From Hygrophila difformis (taxonomy: Eukaryota; Streptophyta; Magnoliopsida; Lamiales; Acanthaceae), in NCBI GenBank assembly GCA_030278955.1, contig JAOANR010000001.1, forward strand, positions 40,078,890 through 40,142,889: a stretch of 64,000 nt of DNA, read 5' to 3'. Within the stretch, counting starts at the first letter, position 1. Each line of letters starts with the position of its first letter. Shown in pieces: positions 1 to 10,686 of the stretch. The notes below the pieces were generated by a model. The model made no database searches. It saw only the letters and a list, made by a program, of their open reading frames with translations, and had not been told where the DNA came from. A program made the translations under genes and the position numbers.

Positions 1-1538
1 TCGTGGCTTTATAAATTTCATTCTTATTGGATTGGGATAAGACAATTAAAAACTACAAGTATTAAATTCCTTTGATTGCAGTGTTTGATAAAATGATACT
101 TGCTCACTAAATCGGGCTTACAAATCGAGCATTGTTGTCGTCAACCCTTCATGAATGTCATGTTTGAGAAATGCTAGGATTAAAAATTAGAATTAAGGTA
201 TGACATGAACATATTTAATGAAACAGAGCCTCACATATGATAAACTTGGACAATTCACTCATTCTCAAGAGGGTTTAATCATTGTACTCTCAAAATAAAA
301 TTTGATTGAACTATCCCATAGGCTTGCAATTAGACTAAACTCGCCACCGGCTCATTTCCTCAAATCGAGCTCATGAGGTCTTATTTAAGGGTTATAATGG
401 GGCATACGGTTATAACATTTGGTAAGAAAGGGAATTATTGGGCTAAAAAGTGGCAAGAATTTATTCAATCATCAATTCGCATTTTTATTTAAAATCTATG
501 ATCATCAATTATTTCTTTTTCTTTTGATTTTCTTTTTCTATTGCATGACATTAGACTACGTTTAATTGCTTTGTCATTTGCAATTTATTTTTGTTGAATG
601 AGGCTCAACATTTTTTTTTTGAATCGGTTTAAAGAACACCGATTGATACATTTTTGATGATCATAAATTTAATGCCTTGAAAGAATTTATTCTTGCACAC
701 TTGGGTTGAATATATTGGTCTTTTTGTAAGGATAAGGGAAATGTAGAGGGTTTCAAGAAAAATTAGGCTTAAAGGCTCAAAGTGGTTAATCCTAAAGGGA
801 AAATATTTTTGGGTTTGGATTTCAAAAGAAGGCCAAAAATTTGGGTTCACTAGGTGCCTCGATCATATGCTTGATTTTTTGGAATATGACATGGTCTTGA
901 ATCGGTCCCAATCGCAAGTTCTAGTTTCCTTTAATCAAATTGATTCACACATCGAAGAGAATAAATGAGTAAAAGTGACTCATGGCTCAAATCTCACAAG
1001 GCTCAAATTAATCAAAGCTTAATTCTAACAATTTATTCAATCAAAATTTTCAACATGAAGTTTTATTACCCAAAAAGATGATTGCATCATTAAATTTTTA
1101 TAGCTCAAAACCCTAGGAATTTATTTCATGCATGTTTTCAATTATATTATCCCAATTTAAAAGTTTGAAAATTTAATCACAAGCCTAAATTCAACATGTG
1201 AATTTAGAACAGGTTTATGCATACTTTTTGCTGGTTATTTAGTTTAAAGCAGTAAAGAGGCACTGTTAACATACAAAGTATGTCAACAGCATATTTTTGG
1301 CCTGACAGTCACTTATTCATCTTGGACTGTCAGACATCTTTTTCTCAAATAAAATTGTTTGGACCTCAAAAGTGAAGTTCCATTTTGGAAAGCAATTAAA
1401 TACATCACTCACAAGAGATTCTTATGCAGTTAATACGAACCTGCATGCAAAAGAAGAATTCCCTTATATGATGTTTACAATCAAGCTTAAGATAAAATAA
1501 AGCATTTAAAGATTCATTCTTCCTCCATTCCTCTCCTC
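1..1538. other. AT-rich stretch without a gene; two small hairpins
   Basis: I see no coding region or recognisable domain. There are two clear inverted repeats. One is 1263-1289, with arms CTGTTAACATAC and GTATGTCAACAG. The other is 1302-1333, with arms CTGACAGTC and GACTGTCAG. The stretch lies downstream (minus strand) of the F-box pseudogene and may be the rest of the accessory region of element 1 or flanking DNA. Confidence 0.4.
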
Positions 1539-2223
1539 CTAGGGAAAGAAGATTCTGCTCCAGAAGATGAAGTTTGTCAAGTCGCAGCGCAGGCACCAAC
1601 CGTTATGTTCCTCCAGGTTTCCTCGCCTCCTTGGGCAGTAGATCCGGTCTGCCTAGCCACCAAATAAACCAGGGGTGTCCTCGTTACTCGACATCCAGGA
1701 GATGGTGTTGGTGGCCGTATAGACCAAGATTGATCTATTGGTTGCCATTCCCTCTATCATCTTTATCCCCTGCAGAACTTGACCTTCATCCATTTTGCTC
1801 AGCAGCATGAAAGCCCGTGTGAAAATTGATGCCCTATGATTATCTTCAATCCCTGGCCGCAGTATCTCGCAGGCTTGCTCCTCATTCCCACCCGCAAATG
1901 CTAGTAGTGCTGGAACGATCTGGAGGTTGAAGTTTCCTGCCTCTACACACGTCTGCAGGAATTCCTCCTTTTTCCCTCCGGACGTGTTGTTGCCACACCT
2001 TCACCGAGGAGGTTTCCAGCTCGCATCGTTTGTAAACGATGGTGAGTTTGCCTGCGTCCCTCAGCTTCTTGCATGTTTCCTGGGTTGTGAACACCTTCTT
2101 GATGTCATCCTCTCCTATTCGGGAAAGGATTTCACCGAGAAGCTCCTTTGGAATCGGGAAGATGTTGCCCCTGAAAGGATAGGAAGTAATGAATCCAATT
2201 TTTATAATTTTCTCAAAAACCAT

Positions 2224-2295
2224 TCAAGTTTGGAAACCAACATCCTCACATTTAGAGCTTTGCTCTAGATGTGAGGTTATTAAATTTCCAACTTG
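2224..2295. repeat. Imperfect hairpin containing a PPT-like motif
   Basis: The arms are about 33 nt with a 5-nt loop. The left arm contains CCTCACATTTAGAG (2244-2257) and the right arm CTCTAGATGTGAGG (2263-2276). On the minus strand the left arm reads CTCTAAATGTGAGGATGTTG, close to the polypurine tract of element 2 at 44871-44887. It lies in the F-box intron, 54 nt upstream of the acceptor. Confidence 0.75.
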
Positions 2296-2739
2296 AATTT
2301 TAATATAAAGCATAGAAATTTTTTTTTCTTTTTACATTTTGAGAGAACTTTTCAAAGCAGTGAGTTATTAGGAAAAGATAGGGGTCATTTGGCCCCTAAA
2401 TATTTTTTTTAATGGACTTTTAAGTCCAAAATGGAGCAAAAATGGTCATGGACCAAAAATCTTTTTAATGAGCCATAGAGCCCAAGAACTTGATTTTCCA
2501 ATTTTTAAACAATCCCGAGATGATTGTTGAAAGTGCAGTGGAATGGGATGGAATGGAGAGTGCAAATGGAGATGCGGCGGCTCGGAATTGCTTGACTTGG
2601 ACTGTTTTGAGAAGGGGAGTGGACAGTCCAAGTTATAAAAATAAGGAGAAACCAATTTTTAATTTTTAATAAAGGTTGACCAAATTTATTTAATAAAAGG
2701 TGGGATTTTGTGGTCCCAATTTTTGAAATTTTCTTAAAT

Positions 2740-2774
2740 AATAGCAGTCTACATGAGGAGAAAAGACTGCTATT
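2740..2774. repeat. Short perfect hairpin
   Basis: AATAGCAGTC (2740-2749) and GACTGCTATT (2765-2774) are perfect 10-nt arms around a 15-nt loop inside the long F-box intron of element 1. The rest of the intron (2296-3569) shows no gene or domain. Confidence 0.6.
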
Positions 2775-3510
2775 TTATTACATTAGTTTATGTTCCATTG
2801 GGAACAAAACAAGTTGGTCAATCTTAAATAGAAAGAACCTACCTACTATTTTGTCTTTTTCAAAATGTCACTTTTATTGAAAAGTGGTAAGCACTCATTG
2901 GCTGCTTGTACCATGTTTCCCAAAATAGGCAAACATTTATTCTCACAAGATTTTAAAATGTTGGAACAGATACGCTAAAAATAACACCCAATTGAATGTT
3001 CTTTTTACCCACATCAGCAAGCATAAATCATAATGAGGGATTCAGCAAACATTAACACAAAATTAAGCCCTAAACAAGGTTTGAACAAAAATTCAAAAAC
3101 AATCATTCAAGCTTCTGTCAAGATCTCAAGAATAGATGAACTAACAACATCATGGTGTCCAAAATAACACCCTAATGCTCATCAATTTATTCTTTCAAGT
3201 TTTAGGTTTCAAAAATTTTCGAACCCTAAGAGTTCTAACATCAAGGTTCTTGTGGGTTTCAAAAATCACATGCTCAACTAGATTAAACATTCTCAACCCT
3301 TAACAACAGCCCAAAATCAAACATCCATTTCCTCCTCATGCTCGGTCAACACAGGAAGTGCCAAAAGAAACACAGGAACGCTCCCTACTCGAAACCGAAA
3401 GCAAACAAAACCCAAAACAAGAAAATAATCAAGCAACTCAAAGCACATTATGCTATTTACAAGCTATTTATAAGCATAAGATACAAAATGCTCAACAACA
3501 TCAAATAACA

Positions 3511-3533
3511 GGGGGGGGGGGGGGGGGGGGGGG
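3511..3533 (+). repeat. Homopolymer run of 23 G
   Basis: An uninterrupted G run sits just downstream (minus strand) of the proposed F-box exon 1 donor. Its exact length may be a sequencing or assembly uncertainty. Confidence 0.9.
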
Positions 3534-3756
3534 CTCGAGAATGGAAGGGGGGAAAGTAAAACTTCTTACTCCGGTCGTCTACCCCTGGATGAGGATGGCG
3601 ATGGTCCCAGATTCGGGAAAACTTGGAAAAATCTGGACATGGTGTCCCCATGGATTTGGGTGGAAGATGTTGAGAAGAACTGTGCGTTCTTTCGTCGGAA
3701 AAGGGTTTGGGAGTGAGAGTGTGAAGAGTGAAAATGGGGAAGAAGAAGGGTCGGGA

Positions 3757-3764
3757 TATTTATA
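3757..3764 (-). promoter_or_regulatory. TATA box of the internal F-box promoter, element 1
   Basis: TATAAATA on the minus strand lies about 117 nt upstream of the proposed F-box ATG (3640) and directly downstream of the inverted-motif array at 3782-4024. The TATA-plus-array arrangement mirrors the LTR promoter of the same element (TATA 14004-14015, array 14073-14340). Confidence 0.55.
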
Positions 3765-3781
3765 GGAGGGAAGAAACGTTG

Positions 3782-4024
3782 CTACGACGCTACGCTTGTC
3801 CTACGACGCTACACTAGCGTCGTAGGGTGAGTTTAGCGTCGTAACTGAAATAGGGGGAAGAAAGTCAGCCACGACGTTATACTAGTGGTACGACGCTAGT
3901 GTAGCGTCGTAGGATAAGTATAACGTCGTAGGTCTGGAGTGAGATTAAGGGGTACTACGGCGCTATCCATTTACTACGACGTTATACTAGGATAGCGTCG
4001 TAGTTGAGGACTGCGTCGTAACTG
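3782..4024. repeat. Array of TACGACGCTA / TAGCGTCGTA motifs in the internal promoter
   Basis: About a dozen direct and inverted copies of a ten-base motif (TACGACGCTA, TAGCGTCGTA, variants ACGACGTTAT and ATAACGTCGT) sit in about 240 bp. A perfect pair is at 3889-3898 and 3902-3911, separated by GTG. The same motif family fills two parts of the 5' LTR (12775-13372 and 14073-14340). It is absent from the other elements. Confidence 0.85.
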
Positions 4025-4413
4025 AACTGAATTCCATCAGCTCAGATTTTAAAAATTTTTCAAAATTTAAGAGGCGGACTGGGCCCAAGAAGGTGAATTT
4101 GGGCCTCAGTTAAGTTTATTAGTTTTGGACTTGAAAATCTGTTAGTCCAAAACATTTTTCATGCATAAATGTGCTTGACATAATTAAATTTCTACTTGCA
4201 TAAGATATGTTGGATTAATTTCACTTGTTTGCAAAAATTATTTCGGATTTTAAATTGCTTTAATTTTTGGAATTATTTTCTTAAATTCATGGGATCAATC
4301 CAACCGGGAACCTGGTTTTCTGCTTTATTTTTCTGCTCCTTCTTTTTGGTGGTTCCATGGTTTCTGCAAGACAAATAAATTACCCATGTTAGATTTTCTC
4401 CAATTATCAACAT

Positions 4414-4445
4414 CCTCACATTTAGAGTCATAGTACTCTAAATGT
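4414..4445. repeat. PPT-like hairpin at the pol / accessory-region border
   Basis: CCTCACATTTAGAG (4414-4427) pairs with ACTCTAAATGT (4435-4445). On the minus strand it reads CTCTAAATGTGAGGATGTTGA, matching the true polypurine-tract region of element 2. The sequence following it (leftward) does not match the LTR start of element 1, so this is a PPT-like copy and not the LTR border. Further left, around 4360-4366, is a good splice acceptor (tttgtcttgcag) followed by an ATG and a short basic reading frame beginning MEPPKRRSRK. Confidence 0.6.
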
Positions 4446-4531
4446 TTAATTGACTTTGGATCCTTTCTGTTTTTGAATTAAAACAATGCATAAATACACA
4501 GAATGAAATTTTTATAATTTTAATGTTGTTT

Positions 4532-6447
4532 TTATTGAATATAAGCCGGGTCTGCCACTGCTTGGCTCTCTTTCTCCGGATCATAGTGTCCTATGTACTC
4601 CTTCAAACGTTGTCCATTTACCACCTGATTTCCTTTTTCAGTTCGGATCCTGACTGCACCGTTCTCAAACACCTCCAACACCTCATATGATCCTTCCCAT
4701 CTGGATCTTAGCTTTCCGGGGAATAGCTTCAACCTAGTATTGAACAACAAGACATTTTGGCCAACATAGAAGTGTTTAGGCTTAATTCGGCGATCGTGCA
4801 ACTTCTGGGTCCGCTCTTTGTAGATCCTTGAGCTTTCATAAGCTTGCGCACGTATTTCCTCAATTTCATTGAGGTCCAACATACGTTTGCCCTGAGCAAC
4901 TCTTGGATCAAAATTAAGCGTTTTTACGGCCCAGTAAGCTTTATGCTCTAGTTCTACGGGCAAGTGACAAGCTTTTCCGAAGACAAGCCTATAAGGGGAC
5001 ATCCCGATGGGAGTCTTGAATCCAGTGCGGTATGCCCATAGAGCATCATTGAGCTTACGTGCCCAATCCTTACGGGTTATCCCAACCGTGGCTTCGAGTA
5101 TATGTTTGATCTCGCGATTTGATACCTCGACTTGTCCACTAGTTTGAGGATGATAAGGCGTGCCTATCTTATGGAGGATTCCATTTTTACTCATTAAAGT
5201 TTCAAAAGCTTTATTAATAAAGTGTGTTCCTCCATCAGATATCACCACCCTAGGTACGCCAAATCTACTAAAAATGTTGTTCTTGAGGAACTTGATGACT
5301 TGGCTACCATCATTGGTAGGTAATGCGACAGCCTCTACCCATTTGGACACGTAATCGACAGCTACCAAGATATAGTAGTTTCCACCAGATGGTGGGAACG
5401 GTCCCATGAAGTCAATGCCCCACACATCAAAGATCTCAAGTGCGAGAATCCCCTTTTGAGGCATCTCATTCCTCTTAGAGATGTTTCCTAATCTTTGGCA
5501 TCTGTCGCAGGCTTTTACATACACCTTGCAGTCCTCATAAATAGTAGGCCAGAAAAAGCCACACTCGAGTACCTTGTGGGCAGTTCGAGTGGGACCATGA
5601 TGACCTCCATATTCAGATTCGTGGCATTTCTTGGTGATCTGGTAAGCCTCAGACTCAGTCACACACCGTCTGATTATTGAATCAGCGCAGTGTTTGAACA
5701 AGAAGGGGTCTTCCCAGAAGTAATTTACTACTTCTTTGAAGAATTTTGCCCTTTTGTATTTCTGCTGGAATGGTGGAACTATCCCACATGCTAAAAAGTT
5801 AGCGATGTCGGAGAACCATGGACACGCTTGATCATGCAAATGCAGTGCGAACAACTGTTCATCCGGAAACTCTTCATTAACGGCTTTGTCATTTTTATCA
5901 TTTTCTAATCGAGATAAGTGATCAGCAGCACCATTATCTCGACCTCGCCTATCTTTTATTACGATGTCAAACTCCTGCAAAAACAGCACCCACCTGATTA
6001 AACGAGGCTTTGCATCTTGCTTGCTAAACAAGTATCTGAGTGCACTATGGTCAGTGTACACTATAGTCTTTGTTCCAATAAGATATTGTCTGAACTTATC
6101 AAATGCAAAGACTACAACATACATCTCTTTCTCTGTAGTGGTTTTGTTTATTTGGGCTTCATTCAAGGCATGACTTGCGTAATGAATTACACAATGTCTC
6201 CCATCCTTATGTTGCCCTAAAACTGCACCTACTGCAAGACCACTTGCATCACACATCATCTCGAATGGCAGTGACCAATCGGGTGGTTGCACAATTGGAG
6301 CAGAAGCTAACATTATTTTGAGCGTGTCAAAGGCTTGGACACACGCTTCACTTATTACAAAAGGATTTTCTTTACAAAGAAGGTTAGTGAGCGGCTTGGC
6401 AATTTTAGAGAAATCCTTAATGAATCTCTGGTAAAAACCGGCATGCC
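4532..6447 (-). pseudogene. Element 1 pol: RNase H and integrase
   Basis: The long open part is 4532-6313. It begins in RNase H ([24 protein letters not shown]) and runs into integrase, with an HHCC zinc finger ([10 protein letters not shown]...CDRCQRLG), a D,D-35-E core ([31 protein letters not shown]) and a C-terminal region ending near [20 protein letters not shown]. No chromodomain follows, as expected for Athila/Tat. The stretch 6314-6447 continues the tether and RNase H start but is out of frame with the preceding RT because of a shift near 6520. Without the shift this would be one polyprotein with gag. It copies and inserts element cDNA in cells where it is functional; here it cannot be made as one product. 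Confidence 0.85.
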
Positions 6448-6921
6448 CTAAGAAGCTTCTAACCGACTTGATAGAGTTGGGGAGAGGGAGATTGGAAATG
6501 ATGGAGACTTTGGCTGGATCGCATCAATGCCTGCACGTGAAATGCGATGACCTAACACTATGCCCTCAGTGACCATAAAATGACACTTTTCCCAGTTTAA
6601 AACCAAGTTAGTGTCCTCACATCTATTTAAAATCTTTGCAAGATTGGTCAAACAGTCCTCAAAATTATCTCCATACACAGAGAAGTCATCCATGAAAACT
6701 CCAATGCATTTTTCAATAAATTCAGAAAATATTGACATCATGCAACGTTGAAAAGTGGCAGGTGCATTGCATAGTCCAAAAGGCATGCGCCTATCGGCAA
6801 AAGTGCCATAGGGGCATGTGAAAGTTGTTTTTTCGTGATCCTCACTGGCGATCACTATTTGATTATAACCTGAATAACCGTCTAAAAAGCAATAAAATTC
6901 CCTTCCCGCCAACTGTTCCAA
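6448..6921 (-). pseudogene. Element 1 pol: central reverse transcriptase
   Basis: This segment holds the RT palm: FLDGYSGYNQI, MPFGLCNAPATFQRCM, the catalytic FMDDF motif (the F/Y-x-D-D box) and NWEKCHFMV. It is joined to the upstream fragment by a frameshift near 6920 and leaves frame again near 6520, after [10 protein letters not shown], where one base appears to be missing. The catalytic aspartates themselves are intact. It is homologous to the RT fragments at 55840-57077. Confidence 0.85.
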
Positions 6922-8014
6922 CTTCCAACATTTGATCGATAAAAGGTAAAGGGAAATGGTCCTTGCGAGTGGCCTCGTTCAACTTCCGGTAGTCTATGCA
7001 GACTCTCCATCCGGTGACCGGCCGTGTAGCAATTTCCTCCCCTTGTTCATTCTTGGTGATGCACATCCCACCCCGCTTGGGAACAACCTGCACAGGACTG
7101 ACCCATTTTCTGTCAGAAATTGGGTATATAATACCGGCATCTAACAGCTTGATCACTTCCTTTCTCACCACTTCTTGCGTGGGTGGGTTCAATCTTCGTT
7201 GGGGCTGGCGTGAGGGTTTGAAATTCTCCTCCATTAGGATCCTGTGCATACAAACAGAAGGGCTTATTCCTTTGATATCAGAAATGGTCCAACCGATTGC
7301 ACGCACATGTTTTTTAAGCACTCCCACCAGAGCATTTTCTTGATCTTGTGTTAGCTTAGCTGACACAATTACCGGTAGTTTTTTATGTTCTGCGAGAAAC
7401 GCATACTTAAGATGTTCCGGTAAAACTTTTAGTTCAAGCTCTGGTGGGCATTCCACTGAAGGAAGTAATTTGCGAGAATTAGATGGGGGAAATTCAGATT
7501 TACCTGTCGGATCCTGTATCAGTACAGGATCCGCCTCCTCTTGGTCGGCGTCTTCATGGAATTCGGCACCGTCAAACTCCTCCAAATCCCCTGTTTCGGG
7601 ATCGGCAAAGTGAACGGCGCTACAACCTTCGTGCTTCGCGCCTGCAGGCTTCAGTACCTGCTTTGATGGGTCATTCAACACCATTTCATCATCAAGTCCA
7701 GAGTCAAGCTCTCTCTCCTCACTCCTAACTATTACATCATCAAATGAAAAACAAGAATTGTCATTTGGGAATTTCTGCAATTGAGCCATGTCGAAGACGA
7801 CCTCATCTTCGTCTACTCGGAGCGTCACTTTTCTGGATTTGGCGTCGATCAAGGCTCCGCCTGTGGCCAAGAATGGCCTGCCTAAGATGAGAGGCATGTC
7901 GGAATCCTCTTCGATGTCCAGAATAATAAAATCCACTGGAAATGGTGTGCTGCCTGCTTTAATGATTACGTCCTTCAGGATTCCGATTGGCTTTGTGATT
8001 GAACTATCTGCCAA
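6863..8014 (-). pseudogene. Element 1 pol: end of protease and N-terminal reverse transcriptase
   Basis: It starts within the retropepsin (PVDFIILDIEED, LILGRPFLATGGALID), passes an acidic spacer, then LPEHLKYAFL and the RT fingers (KEVIKLLDAGIIYPI, VCIDYRKLN). It overlaps the preceding fragment (7975-8721) in another frame, so a frameshift lies near 8025. A second shift near 6920, after PFIDQMLE, ends it. Domain order and spacing match the homologous reading frame at 57078-58637. Confidence 0.85.
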
Positions 8015-8721
8015 TTGGGCCTCATTTTGATGGGTTCCACCAATCCGAGCTTGAGACGTTTAACCATGGTTAATGGCATGACGTTGATGCTGGAGCTGAG
8101 GTCACATAATCCTTGTCCAGCGCTGACTTGGCCAATTCTGATCGGCAGAGTATAGCATCCAGGGTCTTCTTTCTTCTCCGGCAGCTTCTTTTGAATGATA
8201 GCACTGCAAGTGCTATTGAGTACCACTAATTCATCCTGCTCAACCTTTCTTTTTCCTGAAACCATTTCTTTTAAGAACTTAGCATAGGTTGGCATTTCAG
8301 AGATCATTTCAATCAAAGGAATGGTAATCTCAACTTCTTGCAGTCTTTTCAGAAATTTTTCAAACTTCGAATCTTGTTGTTTATTTTTCAGCCTTGCTGG
8401 GTACGTGACCCTTGGCATGAACTTGTTATTATCAAAAGCTTTTTGTGGTGAAGGGTCAGAAATTGTACCTTCACCTTTACCATTGTTAGCCTTGTCTTCT
8501 GCAGCTTCAGTCTGCAAATTGGTTGTTTCTATTTCTGCATCATCTGCTTCCTCATCAGCAACATTGTCCTTCCTAGATTCATTTCCTTTTTCCACATCAT
8601 CCTTTCCTTTTGGTCCAGCCAATGTTTTTCCAGATTTCAAAGTTATTGCCTTGCACTGTGGGTTTTTCTCTGCTGCGCTTGGCAATGCTCTCTTATCCCA
8701 TTTTTGCAATTCACTGGCCAT
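7975..8721 (-). pseudogene. Element 1 pol: linker and N-terminal protease
   Basis: NPQCKAITLKSGKTL near the start is the gag-pol linker motif typical of Athila-type polyproteins. The retropepsin active site reads CDLSSSINVMPL; the family has D-L/T-G-S/A, so the active-site Gly is replaced by Ser here, while element 2 keeps CDLGSSINVMPL. The reading frame is the same as gag and is separated from it only by a TAA at 8722-8724, immediately followed by ATG. That suggests gag-pol was once one ORF. It ends in a frameshift near 8025. Confidence 0.8.
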
Positions 8722-10530
8722 TTAAGTCACTTGGGTTTCCACATTTCTGATGGAGGCCTTCAACTGTGTATTGATCTCCTTCTGGCTTGTGATAAAATCA
8801 GTCATCAAATTTTCCAGCCTTGATGGAGGCTTTTGGTTTTGATTCTGATTCTGGTTCCATTGGCCCTGATTGGGTATGAACTGTGGCTGGGGCTGGAAGT
8901 TCTGGAAATTTTGGTTAGGCTGCTGGAAATTTTGATGGGGTCTTTGCTGTATTTGAGGCTGAAAGTTTTGGATTTGGTTTTGAAAATTTGGTCCTTTGTT
9001 TTGATTAAATCCTTGATTCTGCTGAGGGTTGAACTGTTGTGGCTTGTTCAGAAGATGGGAGTTGAGGGCATTGTTGTTGGAGTATGACAAATTCGGGTGT
9101 CTGTTTGGGAAAGCTCCTGCAAAATTACAGCTTTCAGATACAACCTGTTCACATGTGTCAGTTGCATGAGCACCCTGACACAACCCACAAATCATATCTG
9201 TTTGCTGTCCTTGAGCAGGGCTGCCGGCTCCTTGATTTACAGAAAATGCCGCCACTTGCTCTTGCAGCTTCTCAAGATCTGTCTTTTCCGCTGTACCTAC
9301 GGCACAAAGTCCACGGGGAGGGGTGACATTAGTGTTATCATCATTCAATCCGGACCTATTCACACTCATTGTTTCAATTTTAGCCCATGCTTGATCCATG
9401 GGCATGTGCAACAGGTGTTGCCCTCCCGCAGCATCTAACATATGCTTCCATGCGTCTGTCAGCCCATTGTAAAACTTTCTCAACTGTTCCCATCCCTGAA
9501 AACCGTGCTGAGGACATTTCCTTAACAGATTCATAAACCTCTCTTTTGCATCATACAAAGATTCTTCAGGCTTCATCTTAAACTCAGAGATCTTCGACTT
9601 TCCTTCATCTACCTTCCATTCCGGAAAGTATTTTACCAAGAAATTTCATACAATATCCTCCCATGTGCTCCTTTGGTTTACTGGCAATGATTTGTACCAG
9701 GTTTTTGCTCCACTACACAATGAGAACGGGAACAACATCATCCTAATGGTGTTCTGAGAGACGCCCTGATTCTTGATTGTGTTGCAGAGTTCCAAGAATG
9801 TTGCCAAGTGATCATGTGGATCTTCATGGTTGGCCCCTGCAAATTGGCTATTCTGCAACAAGTTGATCAAAGTAGGCTTGAGTTCGAAAAATCTGGCTAC
9901 AATTGGTGCTCTGCCTGGCACGTTCAAGTATGGTTCTATAATTGGTTGTATGTAATCAGCAGCAGCAGGCTGCTGGTTGTTTCCTGAGCCTCCTTGATAT
10001 TGTCCCTGATACTGTCCTTGGTATTGGTCCCGTGGGTTGAAGTTCTGGTTAGGATAGAAGTTTCTCGGATCATTGTGATCTTGCGGGTTTGGATTATACT
10101 GGTTTAGATTGAATTGGTTGGGATTCTGATACTGCTGATTCTGGAAGTTAGGGTCATTTTGGAAATTTTGGTTAATGGGGTTGTTTTGGGGGTTTTGGTG
10201 GTTTGGTGGAGGCACTTCGAAGGGTTGTTGCTCGAGATTTGGGGGGTTTCCACCTCCCTGTATGACCTGAGGAGGGGGATCCTCCAAGTTCTCGTCATCA
10301 ACGTCTTATGGGTCCTCTTGGATATTTTGGAGTGGTGGGTTAGGTGGTATGATTGGGGGAATGCCGTGGTTATCCGCCATGTCTGAGATGTCACTACTTG
10401 TGCTTGGAGAGAGTAGTGCTTGCCTTTCCCGTTCTTTCCTTTGTCTAGCCTCTGCCCTCAGACGACGAGCTGTTTTTTCGATCTCTGCGTTGAACGGGTT
10501 CTCAGCTGGGGTCTCCTTTCTCTTTTGCAT
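8722..10530 (-). pseudogene. Element 1 gag with two internal stops
   Basis: Three open stretches share one frame: 10306-10530, 9646-10287 and 8722-9639. They are interrupted by TAA at 10306-10308 and by a stop (TGA) just after codon DIV near 9646. The N-terminus is basic and low-complexity, followed by an Asn/Gln/Pro-rich region, then the capsid-like core (MMLFPFSLCSGAKTWYKSL, KYFPEWKVDE, RKCPQHGFQGWEQLRKFYNGL). A zinc knuckle is present, CGLCQGAHATDTC (C-x2-C-x3-H-x4-C). Gag packages the element RNA into particles. It lies directly downstream of the primer-binding site. Confidence 0.85.
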
Positions 10531-10668
10531 AGAACAACGGTCTCAGCTATGACAGTACCTGTACATTCCCCAGGTTAGAATTGGTTCGATTGTGTATACA
10601 TATTTATAGATATAAGCTAACTATGAGCAATCATGAATGTAATTCTCTAATAAAACGGCGTTGCATCC

Positions 10669-10686
10669 TCCCCGGCAACGGCGCCA
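10669..10686 (-). other. Primer-binding site, tRNA-Asp type (element 1)
   Basis: The plus strand reads TCCCCGGCAACGGCGCCA, identical to the 3' end of plant tRNA-Asp including CCA. On the element strand it is the complement and sits directly after the LTR. The same 18 bases occur at 60325-60342. Confidence 0.95.

Larger units (their letters stand above)
1539..3640 (-). pseudogene. Broken two-exon F-box gene inside element 1 (At2g35280/At1g67623-like)
   Basis: Exon 2 (1539-2170) begins after a good acceptor (ctttcag) and encodes an F-box core, PKELLGEILSRIG, then the helical-repeat region with ACEILRPGIEDNH and a Cys-rich end, matching the F-box genes at 47746-53701. Two lesions are visible. 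An extra base in the T5 run at 1969-1973 shifts the frame, and TAG at 1653-1655 interrupts the next frame. A candidate exon 1 is 3570-3640: ATG at 3640, donor GTAAGA, and a phase that fits exon 2, although an out-of-frame ATG at 3651 precedes it. A TATA box lies at 3757-3764. The intron would be 1.4 kb. The F-box family normally recruits substrates to SCF ubiquitin ligases. The exon 2 homology is firm; exon 1 is an inference. Confidence 0.75.

Noticed and set aside
3358..3765. Plus-strand 135-aa frame across the G run
   Set aside because: It includes poly-Gly from the G run and lies opposite the promoter and first exon of the F-box pseudogene.
4407..4427. True PPT and 3' LTR border of element 1
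   Set aside because: The sequence leftward of it does not match the outer end of the 5' LTR, and the hairpin is repeated elsewhere inside elements.
10669..10686. tRNA-Asp gene
   Set aside because: Only the 18-nt 3' end including CCA is present, beside an LTR. This is a primer-binding site. The same holds for 60325-60342.
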